Below, in pieces: positions 1 to 8,379 of a stretch of DNA of 64,000 bases. This DNA is from MWBF01 sp040772005 (lineage in GTDB: Bacteria > Chloroflexota > Anaerolineae > CG2-30-64-16). The translations under genes were made by a program, and so were the position numbers. The stretch's first letter is position 1. Each line of letters starts with the position of its first letter. Under the pieces are notes generated by a model. That model searched no databases. It saw nothing but the letters and a program-made list of their open reading frames with translations, and was not told where the DNA came from. Location of the stretch: contig JAXGYZ010000002.1 of the NCBI GenBank assembly GCA_040772005.1, positions 1,178,001-1,242,000 on the forward strand, in the 5' to 3' direction.

Positions 1-551
1 TCGAGCTGCTCAGCGATCAGGCCGGCCAGGCGCAGCCGGGCAGCGGCGGGCTGCTCTTCCTGCCGTACATGGCCGGCGAGCGCACGCCCATCTGGAGCAC
101 GACCGCGCGCGGGGTGTTCTTCGGCCTGTCGTACAACACAACGCGGCCCGATATCCTGCGCGCCATCATGGAAGGGTGCGCGTTTGCGGTGTACCATAAC
201 CTCGTCATCGCGGAAGAGCGCGGTGTGCACGTGGGGGAGTGGCTGGGCGAGGGCGGCGCAACACGCAGCGCGGTCTGGTGCCAGATCAAGGCGGACGTGA
301 CGGGCCGGCCCTTCATTGTCGCGCGCTGCGCGGACGGCGGGGAGGGCGGGCACGGGCTGGGGTTGTTCGCGCTGACCGCACACGCCGCCGGCCTGTGCGA
401 CGATGTGGCCGCGTGCGTCGAACGGCTGCTGCCCCGGCGCACCGTCTACGAGCCGTCACCTGCTCGCCATGCACATTACCAGGAGCGGTTCGCGGTCTAC
501 CTGGATGTCGTCAAACGGTTATTGCCCGTATTCGATCGGTGTGCGGAATGA
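1..551 (+). CDS. FGGY-family carbohydrate kinase, C-terminal part (xylulokinase-like), truncated by window start
   Basis: The frame is open from base 3 and ends with TGA at 549-551; the start lies outside the window. The visible ~182 residues are the second actin-like domain of FGGY kinases: a glycine-rich PYMAGERTP stretch, a GLSYNTTR segment, then GEGGATRSAVWCQIKADVTG, which is the family's phosphate/adenosine-binding GGxxxSxxWxQxxAD motif. Such enzymes phosphorylate xylulose, gluconate or related sugars with ATP in the cytoplasm. The substrate cannot be read from the C-terminus. A downstream aldolase and a PfkB sugar kinase on the same strand suggest that the three act in one sugar-phosphate route. 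Confidence is high for family and low for substrate. Confidence 0.85.
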   Translation, partial: ELLSDQAGQAQPGSGGLLFLPYMAGERTPIWSTTARGVFFGLSYNTTRPDILRAIMEGCAFAVYHNLVIAEERGVHVGEWLGEGGATRSAVWCQIKADVTGRPFIVARCADGGEGGHGLGLFALTAHAAGLCDDVAACVERLLPRRTVYEPSPARHAHYQERFAVYLDVVKRLLPVFDRCAE

Positions 552-555
552 GCGA

Positions 556-605
556 CGAGTAATGAGTAAGGAGTAATAGTCTTTACTCGTTACTCCTTAC
601 TCATT
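556..605. repeat. Inverted repeat built from heptamer units between kinase and aldolase
   Basis: A perfect 16-bp inverted repeat (561-576 against 590-605) is composed of near-identical seven-base units (agtaatg, agtaagg, agtaata). It fills the whole gap between the stop codon and the aldolase ribosome-binding region. There is no T-tract, so it is not a typical intrinsic terminator. It belongs to the window-wide class of long intergenic palindromes. Confidence 0.8.
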
Positions 606-623
606 CCCGAACGGAGTCCGTCC

Positions 624-1499
624 ATGCTCGTCAATTCCCTGCCCTGGCTTCAGGCCGCACAGCGCGGCGGCTATGCCGTCGGCGCCTTCAATGCCAACAC
701 CCTGGAGCAGGTGCAGGCCATCGTATCGGCCGCAGCCGTCGAGCGCGCGCCGGTCATCATCCAGATCAGCCGCCGCGCCCTGCAGTATGCGGGCCTGGGC
801 GATGCGCGGTTGGGGCTGCACTACATCGTCGCCATTGCGCAGGTCGCGGCTGAGAGCGTCGACGTGCCCGTCGGCCTGCACCTGGACCACGGCGACGAGG
901 CGGATGTCCTGCTGGCGCTGGAGCTGGGCTTCACATCGGTCATGTTCGACGGGGGAGAGCTGCCGTTGGCGGAGAACATTGCGGTCACGGCACGGCTCTG
1001 CCGGGCCGCACACGCCGCGGGCGCCGCCATCGAGGCTGAGTTGGGCGAGGTTCCGCGGCTCAATGCGGCGGGCGAGGCGGACCCAGGCGCGCTGACCCGG
1101 CCGGAGGAGGCTGCTGAGTTTGCCGCAGCGACCGGCATCGACACGCTGGCGGTCGCCATCGGCTCGGTGCACGCCGCGCGGCAGAAGGACACGCAGCTCG
1201 ACCTGCCCCGGCTGGCCGCGATTCGCGCCGCGGTGGACGTGCCGCTGGTGTTGCACGGCGCGTCCGGCGTGACCGACGCCTCCCTGGCCGAGGGCATCCG
1301 CCTGGGGCTGTGCAAGGTCAACGTCGCCACACAGCTCAACCAGGCATTCTCGTCGGCCGTTCGGGAGGTGCTGTCAGCCAACGCGCGCGAGATCGACCCG
1401 CGGCGCTATCTGGGCCCGGCGCGTGACGCGATGGCCGCGCAGGTGGCCGAGCGCATCCGGGTGCTCGGCTCCGCGGGCAAGGCGGCGGAAGGCGGCTGA
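624..1499 (+). CDS. Class II (zinc) ketose-bisphosphate aldolase
   Basis: 291 residues, typical for the FbaA/GatY/KbaY family. It cleaves a ketose 1,6-bisphosphate to DHAP and an aldehyde. Visible signatures are HLDHG at 86-90 (catalytic Asp88 and zinc ligand His89), the ExELGEV element around 137-143, a second zinc His at 183 (GSVH) and HGASG at 211-215 for phosphate binding. The chosen ATG follows a GGAG ribosome-binding site (cggagtccgtccATG). The next gene, a PfkB-type phosphofructo/tagatose-phosphate kinase, starts 9 bases after the stop, so kinase and aldolase form a pathway pair. The sugar (fructose, tagatose or a fucose-derived product, given the fucosidase downstream) is inferred only. 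Confidence 0.88.
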   Translation: MLVNSLPWLQAAQRGGYAVGAFNANTLEQVQAIVSAAAVERAPVIIQISRRALQYAGLGDARLGLHYIVAIAQVAAESVDVPVGLHLDHGDEADVLLALELGFTSVMFDGGELPLAENIAVTARLCRAAHAAGAAIEAELGEVPRLNAAGEADPGALTRPEEAAEFAAATGIDTLAVAIGSVHAARQKDTQLDLPRLAAIRAAVDVPLVLHGASGVTDASLAEGIRLGLCKVNVATQLNQAFSSAVREVLSANAREIDPRRYLGPARDAMAAQVAERIRVLGSAGKAAEGG

Positions 1500-1508
1500 G
1501 CGCTCAAC

Positions 1509-2459
1509 GTGATCCTCTGCGTCAACCCCAACCCGGCTATCGACAAGACCGTGGTCGTGTCCGGCTTCCAGCTCAACGCCATCCACCGGCCCGCGAGCGT
1601 GCTGGCGCTGCCCGGCGGGAAGGGGTGCAACGTGGCGCGCGCCCTCGTCACACTGGGCGAGTCCGCGATGGTGACGGGCTGGGTGGGCGGCCACGCGGGC
1701 CGGTTCATCGAGGAGGGGCTGGCCGCAGAGGGCATCGGCGCAGCGTTCGTGCACACGGAGGCCGAGTCGCGCACCTGTCTTTCGATCGTTGACAACGAGA
1801 GCAGGGGCGTCACCGAAATCTATGAGCGTGGCGAGCCTGTCGCCGAATCAGAGGTGGCCGAGCTGTTGGCACAGTATTGCGCACTGCTCGGGCAGGTCAC
1901 GGGCGTGACGCTTTCCGGCACGCTGCCGCCCGGCTGCCCGCCCGACCTCTACCGCACATTGATCGAGATCGCCCGCGAGCACGGCCTGCCCGCGTATCTC
2001 GATTCCTCCGGCGAGGCGCTGCGCGAAGGGCTTCTGGGGCGGCCCGCGCTGGTCAAGCCAAACGCAGCCGAGTTCGCTGACCTGGCCGGCGCGCAGTCGA
2101 CAGGCCCGGCGAATATGATCCGCGCGATGCAGGAGATCGCCGCGCGCTACGAGACGACCGTCGTGGTGTCACGCGGGGCCGCGGGCGCGCTGGCGAGCGA
2201 CGGCCGTGCGGCCTGGGAGGTTCGTGCGCCGAGCATCGACGCGGGGAGCGCGGTGGGTTCCGGCGACTGTCTCCTGGCCGGACTGGCTTTCGGGTTGAGC
2301 CGGGGGCTGCCGCTGCCTGAGGCGCTGCGCCGCGGCGTGGCCGCCGGCAGCGCGAACACCCTGCACACTGGTGCGGGCCGCTTCACCCGCACCGATTTCG
2401 AGCGTCTGCTCGCTGAGAGTGTCGTTACCATCATCCATGAAAGGGATGCCGCACCATGA
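1509..2459 (+). CDS. PfkB-family sugar-phosphate kinase (1-phosphofructokinase / tagatose-6-phosphate kinase type)
   Basis: 316 residues. It opens with ILCVNPNPAIDKT and has the GGKGCNVARAL substrate-binding motif near residue 37-47, both typical of the LacC/FruK branch of ribokinase-like kinases. The C-terminal half has GSGDCLLAGLAFGL with the catalytic Asp and anion hole. It would phosphorylate a ketose phosphate to the bisphosphate that the preceding aldolase cleaves. The start is GTG; the last codons overlap the next ATG by four bases (ATGA), indicating translational coupling to the downstream UroD-like gene. Which hexose phosphate is used cannot be told from sequence. Confidence 0.85.
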   Translation: MILCVNPNPAIDKTVVVSGFQLNAIHRPASVLALPGGKGCNVARALVTLGESAMVTGWVGGHAGRFIEEGLAAEGIGAAFVHTEAESRTCLSIVDNESRGVTEIYERGEPVAESEVAELLAQYCALLGQVTGVTLSGTLPPGCPPDLYRTLIEIAREHGLPAYLDSSGEALREGLLGRPALVKPNAAEFADLAGAQSTGPANMIRAMQEIAARYETTVVVSRGAAGALASDGRAAWEVRAPSIDAGSAVGSGDCLLAGLAFGLSRGLPLPEALRRGVAAGSANTLHTGAGRFTRTDFERLLAESVVTIIHERDAAP

Positions 2460-3535
2460 CCCGTCACGCTATGACCCCGCGCGAGCGCGTCCTGACCGCG
2501 TTCGCCCACGCCGAACCGGACCGCGTGCCTGTTGACTATTCCTCGAACCCCGGCATCGACCGGCGGCTGAAGGACCACTTCGGGCTGGCCGCGGATGACC
2601 ACGAAGGGCTGTGCCAGGCGCTCGGCGTGGACTTTCGCCATATCGGTGCGCCCTATATCGGCCCGAAGCTGCACGCCGACGCGCCGGGCGTCGTCGTAGA
2701 TATCTGGGGCATCCACCGGCGCTGGGTGGAGCACGAATCCGGCGGCTACTGGGACTACTGCGACTGGCCGCTCAAGGACGCGACGGTGGAGGAAATCGAG
2801 CAGTGGCCCATGCCTTCGCCCGACGACTATGATTACGCCGTCGTCGCCGAACGCTGCCGCCAGGCCGGCGACTATTGCCTCGTCGCGGGCGGCGCGGGCC
2901 TGGGCGACATCATCAACAGCACGGGGATGCTCCGCACGATGGAGCGGGTGCTGGTGGACCTCATCACCGATGACCCGGCGCTGTGCTGCTACCTGGACCG
3001 CAAGGCGGCGGTCGAGCTGGAGGTCATTTACCGCACGATCGAGGCGGCGCAGGGCCGCATCGATGTCCTGGGCATGGGCGAGGACCTCGGCACGCAGATC
3101 GCGCCGATGATCAGCCTCAAGCTGTACCGCCAGCAACTGCGCCCGCGCCACCAGCGCATCATCGACATCGGCAAACATTTCAACATCCCGGTCATGGTGC
3201 ACACCTGCGGTTCGAGCAGTTGGGCCTACGACGACTTCATTGAGATGGGCGTCTCGGTCGTGGACACGCTCCAGCCCGAGGCCAAGAACATGCAGCCCGC
3301 GCACCTGAAGCAGCGCTTCGGGGGCAAGCTGGCCTTCCACGGCTGCATCTCCACCGCCGGGCCGGTCGCGTACGGCACGGTAGACGACGTGGTCAAGAAC
3401 GTGCGCGAGACGCTGGAAATCATGATGCCCGGCGGCGGTTATGCACTCGCGCCGACGCACCAGCTCCAGGATAACTCGCCCACGGAGAACGTGCTCGCCA
3501 TGTACGAGGCCGCGCGCGAGTACGGCGTTTATTGA
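2456..3535 (+). CDS. Uroporphyrinogen decarboxylase-family protein, MtaA-like methyltransferase type
   Basis: 359 residues with the URO-D TIM-barrel layout (TPRERVLTAFAHAEPDRVPVD start, QLRPRHQRIID and VMVHTCGSS segments). It keeps the zinc-ligand pattern of corrinoid:thiol methyltransferases such as MtaA: His249-x-Cys251 and a distal Cys297 in FHGCIST. Heme-pathway UroD enzymes lack this pattern, so a methyl-transfer role is more likely than heme synthesis. It is coupled by ATGA overlap to the PfkB kinase. It is the first of three divergent UroD-like genes here, and a B12-binding protein is encoded at 35954-37633. The methyl donor is unknown. Confidence 0.75.
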   Translation: MTRHAMTPRERVLTAFAHAEPDRVPVDYSSNPGIDRRLKDHFGLAADDHEGLCQALGVDFRHIGAPYIGPKLHADAPGVVVDIWGIHRRWVEHESGGYWDYCDWPLKDATVEEIEQWPMPSPDDYDYAVVAERCRQAGDYCLVAGGAGLGDIINSTGMLRTMERVLVDLITDDPALCCYLDRKAAVELEVIYRTIEAAQGRIDVLGMGEDLGTQIAPMISLKLYRQQLRPRHQRIIDIGKHFNIPVMVHTCGSSSWAYDDFIEMGVSVVDTLQPEAKNMQPAHLKQRFGGKLAFHGCISTAGPVAYGTVDDVVKNVRETLEIMMPGGGYALAPTHQLQDNSPTENVLAMYEAAREYGVY

Positions 3536-3537
3536 GC

Positions 3538-3624
3538 GGTTGCAGGTTCGAAGGTTGAAGGTTGCAAGTTGAAGGTGGGTGTTATACCCGTAACTTGTAA
3601 CTTTCGAACCTGTAACCTGTAACC
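3538..3624. repeat. Long imperfect palindrome with 7-8-base tandem units
   Basis: The left arm (3538-3570, units like aggttcga/aggttgaa) and right arm (3592-3624) are inverted copies with several mismatches, around a small gggt...accc loop. It occupies nearly all of the gap between two UroD-like genes and ends just before the ribosome-binding site of the second. No T-run follows. It is the same kind of element as 556-605 and as the in-gene repeat at 18946-19017. Confidence 0.75.
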
Positions 3625-3640
3625 GGTCGCGGGAGTACCG

Positions 3641-4726
3641 ATGACCGACAAGCTCCTGTGGAAACCTGACTGGGATATCGCGCAACGCAATCTCGTCCGC
3701 TGGTGGCGGGGCGAGGGCCTGGCGCTGCACCTGACCGTCCGCCGTGAGACGCCCCGGCCCGACGTGCAGCCCCCGCCGGTCGAGCCGGCAGACGTCGCGA
3801 CGTGGTGGACCGACCCCGTGTACCGCTGCAGCCGCGCCGAGTGGCACATGGCGAACGTCGATTTCTGGGCCGAAGCGTTTCCTTACTTCGATACCCAGAT
3901 CGGCCCCGGCAGCCTCGGCGCGTTCCTCGGCGCACGGCTGGAGTTCGACCGGGAGACGGTGTGGTACTGGCCGGTTGTCAGCGACCCGGACGGCTATGGC
4001 CCTATCCGCTTCGAGCCGGAGGGCAACCACTGGTTCGCGGCGCACATGGCGCTTATCGAGGAAGGCCTGCACCGCAGCGAGGGCCGGTACCTCATTGGCA
4101 TCCCCGACATGATCGAGAACCTGGACACGCTGGCCGCGCTGCGCGGGGATGCGCCCCTGCTTTATGACCTGGTGGACCGGCCCGGCTGGGTGCTCGACCG
4201 GCTGGCAGACCTCAATACGGCTTACTTCGAGGCTTTCGACGTGATGTATGCGCGGGTCAAAGACTCGGTGGGCGGGAATGCCTTTTCCGCGTTCCAGATT
4301 TGGGGGCCGGGCAAGACCGCCAAGGTGCAGTGCGACATCTCGGCCAACCTGTCGCCTGCGATGTTTCGCCGCTTCGTCCAGCCCTATCTGGCGGCGCAGT
4401 GCGAGTGGCTGGACTTCTCCCTCTACCATCTCGACGGCACGAACGCGCTGCAGCAGGTCGACCCGCTGCTCGAGGTGTCCCAGCTCAACGGCATCGAGTG
4501 GACGCCCCAGGCCGGGCGGCCCGGCGGCGGCGATCCCTGCTGGTTCGACCTGTACCGGCGCATCCGCAAGGGGGGCAAGAGCGTGCAGGCCGTCGGCGTG
4601 CAGCCGGACGAGGTCGTCCCGCTCATCGACGCGGTGGGGCCAGAGGGCCTGTATATCCTCTTGTCCGGCGCGGTGGACGTGCGCACCGCGGAAGCGCTGA
4701 TGCGCGCGATCGAGCCGTACCGGTAA
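3641..4726 (+). CDS. UroD-superfamily protein lacking the zinc cysteines (paralogue 2)
   Basis: 361 residues; the start follows GGGAG (gggagtaccgATG). The architecture is URO-D-like (WWRGEGLALHL near the N-terminus, LSPAMFRRFVQPYLAAQ, LYHLDGTNALQQVD, then a glycine-rich active-site loop). At the site where methyltransferase members have His-x-Cys, this protein has His263-Leu-Asp265, so the thiol ligand is missing. It may bind substrate without the MtaA-type zinc chemistry or use another metal arrangement. It lies between another UroD-like gene and the fucosidase, all on one strand with short gaps. The specific function is unknown. Confidence 0.65.
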   Translation: MTDKLLWKPDWDIAQRNLVRWWRGEGLALHLTVRRETPRPDVQPPPVEPADVATWWTDPVYRCSRAEWHMANVDFWAEAFPYFDTQIGPGSLGAFLGARLEFDRETVWYWPVVSDPDGYGPIRFEPEGNHWFAAHMALIEEGLHRSEGRYLIGIPDMIENLDTLAALRGDAPLLYDLVDRPGWVLDRLADLNTAYFEAFDVMYARVKDSVGGNAFSAFQIWGPGKTAKVQCDISANLSPAMFRRFVQPYLAAQCEWLDFSLYHLDGTNALQQVDPLLEVSQLNGIEWTPQAGRPGGGDPCWFDLYRRIRKGGKSVQAVGVQPDEVVPLIDAVGPEGLYILLSGAVDVRTAEALMRAIEPYR

Positions 4727-4741
4727 GAAAGGAACGATCAC

Positions 4742-5707
4742 ATGACACAGACAACCACAGGCGCGCAGCGTCTGCCGCTCGCCAGCCTTGAAGCCTGGCA
4801 GGCGCTGGGCTATGGCATGTTCATCCACTTCGGCATGAGCACGTTCGACAATGACGAGTACTCGCGCGGGGACAAGCCCGCGTCACATTACGCACCCGAC
4901 CGTCTGGACGTGGACCAGTGGGTCAGCGTCGCGCGCGATGCCGGCATGCGCTATGCCGTGCTCACCACCAAGCACGTCTCCGGCCACTGCCTCTGGCCGA
5001 GCCGCTTCACGGACTATCACGTCGGCAACAGCGGCAACACGACCGACGTCGTGGAGGCGTTCGTCAACGCGTGCGAGCGCCGCGGGGTCATGCCCGGTTT
5101 CTACTATTGCTCGTGGGACAACCACCACCTGTTCGGCTCGTTGACGCCCACGCTGACGCGCTGGGAGCAGGCGTTCACGACACAGGAGTACCGCGAGTTC
5201 CAGTGGGGGCAGATCGAGGAACTGCTCACGAACTACGGCCGTATCGGGGAGGTGTGGATCGACATCCCGATGGTCCTGCCACGGGACTACCGCCACAAGC
5301 TCTACAACCGCATCGCGGAGCTCCAGCCGCAGGCCTATATCATGATGAACCACGGCATCGGCGACGGCTCGAAGTTCAGTGTTGCGGCCGCGTGGCCGAC
5401 CGACCTCATCTCTATCGAGCGGTTCCTGCCCAACAGCCACGGCGGGTACGTGCCGTGGCGCGAGATTGAGGGCCAGACCTACTACATCCCCGGCGAAGTA
5501 TGCGACCCCATCGGACAGGAGTGGTTCTATGTGGAATGGGATCGCCCGCGCAGCGACGCAGAGCTGTTGGGCATGTACCTGGTCGCGCGCAGCCGCGGGA
5601 CAAATCTGCTGCTCGACGTGGGCCCTGACCCGCACGGCGTCATCCCGGAGCGTTACGTGGCGGCACTGATGCGTCTGCGGGCCAATCTCGACAAGTTGGG
5701 CATGTAG
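4742..5707 (+). CDS. Alpha-L-fucosidase-like glycoside hydrolase (GH29), short form
   Basis: 321 residues with the GH29 catalytic TIM barrel: GYGMFIHFGMSTF (24-35), LTTKHVSGHCLWPS (75-87), a WDNHH motif at 125-129, and the nucleophile region GEVWIDIP with Asp174. It would remove terminal L-fucose (or a close relative) from oligosaccharides. No signal peptide is visible, so it probably acts in the cytoplasm on imported sugars. It is shorter than many GH29 enzymes and lacks the C-terminal beta-sandwich. An AAGGAA box precedes the ATG. The setting among UroD-like proteins and sugar-phosphate enzymes suggests a catabolic cluster for a fucosylated or methylated sugar. Confidence 0.8.
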   Translation: MTQTTTGAQRLPLASLEAWQALGYGMFIHFGMSTFDNDEYSRGDKPASHYAPDRLDVDQWVSVARDAGMRYAVLTTKHVSGHCLWPSRFTDYHVGNSGNTTDVVEAFVNACERRGVMPGFYYCSWDNHHLFGSLTPTLTRWEQAFTTQEYREFQWGQIEELLTNYGRIGEVWIDIPMVLPRDYRHKLYNRIAELQPQAYIMMNHGIGDGSKFSVAAAWPTDLISIERFLPNSHGGYVPWREIEGQTYYIPGEVCDPIGQEWFYVEWDRPRSDAELLGMYLVARSRGTNLLLDVGPDPHGVIPERYVAALMRLRANLDKLGM

Positions 5708-5719
5708 AGCGGAGGGGCG

Positions 5720-6862
5720 ATGAACCCGCGCGAACGCTTCTGGGCGACGATGCGCTATCAGCCGGTGGACCGGCTGCCCTTTTGGTCCGACTGGCTCGGC
5801 CCCTGGGAGACCTGGCGCGAGCAGGGGTTGCCCGTTCCGCCGGGCGTGGAGCCGGATACGTTCGACTCTCGAGCCTGGTTTATCCGGCACTTCGGCTTCG
5901 AGGGCATGTACTCCGCTTTCTGGGGCATCCCGCGCGTGCCCGTGAACATCGGGCCTTGTCCCGGCTTCGCATACGAGCTGTACGAAGAAACGGACGCGTA
6001 CCGCGTCTACCGGTCGGGCAACGGCGTCGTGGTGCGCCAGTTCAAGCCGCCGCACGGCTCGCTGCACTCGACGCAGTTCGTCGAATACCCCATCAAGACC
6101 CGGCAGGACTGGCAGCGGTTCCGCGATGAGCGGCTGGACCCGGCAGCCGCGGGCCGCTACCCGGATGCGGCCACCTGGGAGGCGCTCAAACGTGAGTGGG
6201 CTGCCAGCGACATTCCCATCAGCATCGACGGCGGCAGCTTCTACGGCTTCCTGCGGGACTGGATCGGCTTCGAGGGACTGAGCTATCTGCTGTACGATGA
6301 CCCACGGCTCGTCCGGGAGATGATGGAGTACCTGGGCGACTTCTTCGTGGAGGTCTTGCGCCGCGCGCTGCAGGAGGTACGCATCGACTTTGCGATGTTC
6401 TGGGAAGACATGTGCTACAAGACCGGGCCGCTCCTCTCGCCCGCGATGTTCCGCACGTACATGCTGCCGCAGTATCGCAAGGTCACGCGCTGCCTGGCCG
6501 AGCACGGCGTCGAGCTGTCGTGGGTGGATTGCGACGGGAACATCGAGGCGCTGCTGCCCCTGTGGGTGGAGGGCGGCGTGCGGGGGTTCTATCCCTTGGA
6601 GGTCGCGGCAGGGATGGACCCGGTCAAGCTGCGGCGGCAGTATGGCCGCTCGATCGTGATGTGGGGCGGGGTGGACAAGCGTGCGCTGGCAGAAGGGCCG
6701 GCCGCCATCGACCGGGAGTTGGCGCGGCTCGCGCCGGTCGCCGCGGAGGGCGGCTTCATCCCGCTCGTGGACCACGGCGTGCCGGATGACGTGCCGTACG
6801 CGCACTACCTGTATTACCTGGAACAGCGGCAGCGGCTGTGGGGCGCAGCCGAGCCGTCGTAG
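5720..6862 (+). CDS. UroD-superfamily protein (paralogue 3)
   Basis: 380 residues, preceded by a clear GGAGG site 12 bases after the fucosidase stop. Typical URO-D features are NPRERFWATMRYQPVDRLPFW at the start, GFLRDWIGFEGLSYLLYDDP, a MFWEDMCYKTGPLLSPAMF stretch and MWGGVDKRAL. The position equivalent to the zinc site reads WVDCDGN, so one Cys is present but the His-x-Cys order is lost. It is best described as a UroD/methyltransferase-like enzyme of unknown substrate. It is the last gene of the + strand cluster before the convergent toxin-antitoxin pair. Confidence 0.7.
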   Translation: MNPRERFWATMRYQPVDRLPFWSDWLGPWETWREQGLPVPPGVEPDTFDSRAWFIRHFGFEGMYSAFWGIPRVPVNIGPCPGFAYELYEETDAYRVYRSGNGVVVRQFKPPHGSLHSTQFVEYPIKTRQDWQRFRDERLDPAAAGRYPDAATWEALKREWAASDIPISIDGGSFYGFLRDWIGFEGLSYLLYDDPRLVREMMEYLGDFFVEVLRRALQEVRIDFAMFWEDMCYKTGPLLSPAMFRTYMLPQYRKVTRCLAEHGVELSWVDCDGNIEALLPLWVEGGVRGFYPLEVAAGMDPVKLRRQYGRSIVMWGGVDKRALAEGPAAIDRELARLAPVAAEGGFIPLVDHGVPDDVPYAHYLYYLEQRQRLWGAAEPS

Positions 6863-6868
6863 GGCAGG

Positions 6869-7093
6869 TCAACCGTACCGTTGTCGCCCTTCGCGCAGGA
6901 TGTCGACAATCTCTTGAGTGGTGACGCCGAGGTCCACGACTCCAACATCCAGCGGCGACCCGCGTTCGGCTTCCGGTCGTACTACAAACACGCGGCCATC
7001 TCGCCGGCGGATACGCACCTCGCCCTCCTGGGCTGCTTGCTCCAGTAGGGCAGACAGATTCTGTCGCGCTTCGGAATACGTGTATTCGTTCAT
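6869..7093 (-). CDS. Phd/YefM-family antitoxin
   Basis: 74 residues. The N-terminal MNEYTYSEARQNLSALLEQA is the Phd/YefM DNA-binding fold signature, followed by a polar C-terminus that would wrap the toxin. It should neutralise the PIN nuclease encoded immediately upstream and repress the shared promoter. Its ATG overlaps the toxin stop (TAATG), and a near-perfect GGAGGTGA ribosome-binding site lies inside the toxin's last codons, which should give strong antitoxin translation. Toxin-first order is unusual for this type. Confidence 0.8.
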   Translation of the reverse strand: MNEYTYSEARQNLSALLEQAAQEGEVRIRRRDGRVFVVRPEAERGSPLDVGVVDLGVTTQEIVDILREGRQRYG

Positions 7094-7491
7094 TACGATG
7101 TCACCTCCAATACAGCTACATCAACCCGACGTGCCAGAGTTCGCAGCGGGACATCCAGCGTAAGCAGAGGAGCGCGGTACCGGCGGGCGCAGGTCAACAG
7201 GTACGCATCGTATGCATAGATACCAAGTCTGCCCGCCATTTCAACTGATTCAGCGAGTTCGATAGCAACAAAGCGTATTGGTATCTCCCCATAGAGCGAG
7301 AGCGCGTCGAGCACTGTGGACAGGTCCGTTCTGCCCCGTCGTAACATGGCCGAAAACGCGTTCCCGATTTCCCAATGTACGGAAGGGGGCGCGATGAGAT
7401 TGGCTCCGATGGTGAGACTGAGCAGGTGTTCACGCTCCGGCTCCCCAGCGAGGACCGCAATGAGCGCAGAAGCATCGATGACGATATCCAT
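7093..7491 (-). CDS. vapC: PIN-domain ribonuclease toxin (VapC type)
   Basis: 132 residues with the PIN-domain acidic set: Asp6 in VIDASALIAVL, Glu41 in HWEIGNAF, Asp95 in YDAYLL and Asp113 in TLDVPL. VapC toxins cleave tRNA or rRNA at specific sites when free of antitoxin. It is the first gene of a two-gene unit; its stop overlaps the Phd-type antitoxin start. A promoter with a TGTACA palindrome lies just upstream. The RNA target cannot be predicted from sequence. Confidence 0.82.
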   Translation of the reverse strand: MDIVIDASALIAVLAGEPEREHLLSLTIGANLIAPPSVHWEIGNAFSAMLRRGRTDLSTVLDALSLYGEIPIRFVAIELAESVEMAGRLGIYAYDAYLLTCARRYRAPLLTLDVPLRTLARRVDVAVLEVTS

Positions 7492-7508
7492 TTGACATCC
7501 TTATCTGT

Positions 7509-7536
7509 TTAGTACAATTGTACAACTATTTGTCAA
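7509..7536 (-). promoter_or_regulatory. Toxin-antitoxin promoter with palindromic operator
   Basis: On the minus strand TTGACA (7531-7536) is followed after 16 bases by a weak -10, TACTAA (7509-7514). Between and over the boxes sits the perfect 12-bp palindrome GTACAATTGTAC (7512-7523), overlapping a TGTACA core (7519-7524). TGTACA is the known operator core of YefM, a relative of the antitoxin here, so autorepression by the antitoxin or complex is likely. Confidence 0.6.
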
Positions 7537-7615
7537 GAGGGTGCAAGCTATCGCGGACCTCGCTTCACGTGGTAGAATGCGCTTACATACCCTGACTCAA
7601 CGATCTGAGTACCTC

Positions 7616-8371
7616 ATGGAGCCACTGGCATTGCGCTTCTACGACTGCAACACCTTCTTCGGCCTGCCGTCCGGCAAGTCGGCCGCGACCGTCCCGACGG
7701 TGGAGGGTCTGCTGGCGGAGATGGACCGGGCGGGCATCGCGCGCGCGTTGACGTGGCACATCAGCCAGCACGACGCGTCGCCGTGGGTCGGCAACCAACT
7801 GCTGGCGGATGCAATTGCACCCCATGACCGGCTCGCCGGCTGCTGGACCATCCTGCCCAACTGTGCGCGCGAGTTCCCGCCGCCAGAGGAGTTCTTCGCG
7901 GCCATGGCCGCGGCGCGCGTGGCCGCGCTGCGCGTCTTCCCGACGCCCCACCATTACCTGCTGAATGCTGTTGCGATGGGCGACTGGCTGGCCGCGCTGA
8001 GCGAGCGCCGCGTCCCGTTGTTCCTCTCATTGCGCCGCGGGATTGAGTGGCACGTCATCTACGCGCTGCTGGCCGATTTCCCGGAACTGACCTGTGTGAT
8101 CTGTGACCACGGCCCGTGGGGCGCGGACCGCTTCTTCCGGCCGCTGCTCGCCCGCTATCCCAACGTGCACGTCGAGCTGTCACAGTACATGCTCGACGGC
8201 GGCATCGAGGCGTTGGTAGCGGACTACGGGCCGCAGCGCATCCTGTTCGGCAGCGGCTTCCCGGAGTCGTACATGGGCGGCATGATGCTGGCCTTGCGCC
8301 ATGCGCAGATTCCTGACGCGGCGAAACAGGCCATCGCCGCGGGGAATCTCGAACGGCTGTTGAGCTGGTGA
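7616..8371 (+). CDS. Amidohydrolase-like TIM-barrel protein
   Basis: 251 residues from the ATG at 7616 (the frame is open to 7541, but the extra residues look non-coding and no good ribosome-binding site precedes either start). The fold resembles the Amidohydro_2 group: LRFYDCNTFFG at the start, CVICDHGPWGADRFF and RILFGSGFPESYMGGMMLALRHA near the end. The first metal motif is degenerate (YDCNTFFG in place of D-x-H-x-H), while the downstream paralogue keeps DMHGHMG. It may be a decarboxylase/hydrolase relative with altered metal binding. It forms a pair with the next gene. Confidence 0.6.
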   Translation: MEPLALRFYDCNTFFGLPSGKSAATVPTVEGLLAEMDRAGIARALTWHISQHDASPWVGNQLLADAIAPHDRLAGCWTILPNCAREFPPPEEFFAAMAAARVAALRVFPTPHHYLLNAVAMGDWLAALSERRVPLFLSLRRGIEWHVIYALLADFPELTCVICDHGPWGADRFFRPLLARYPNVHVELSQYMLDGGIEALVADYGPQRILFGSGFPESYMGGMMLALRHAQIPDAAKQAIAAGNLERLLSW

Positions 8372-8379
8372 ACTGGTTC

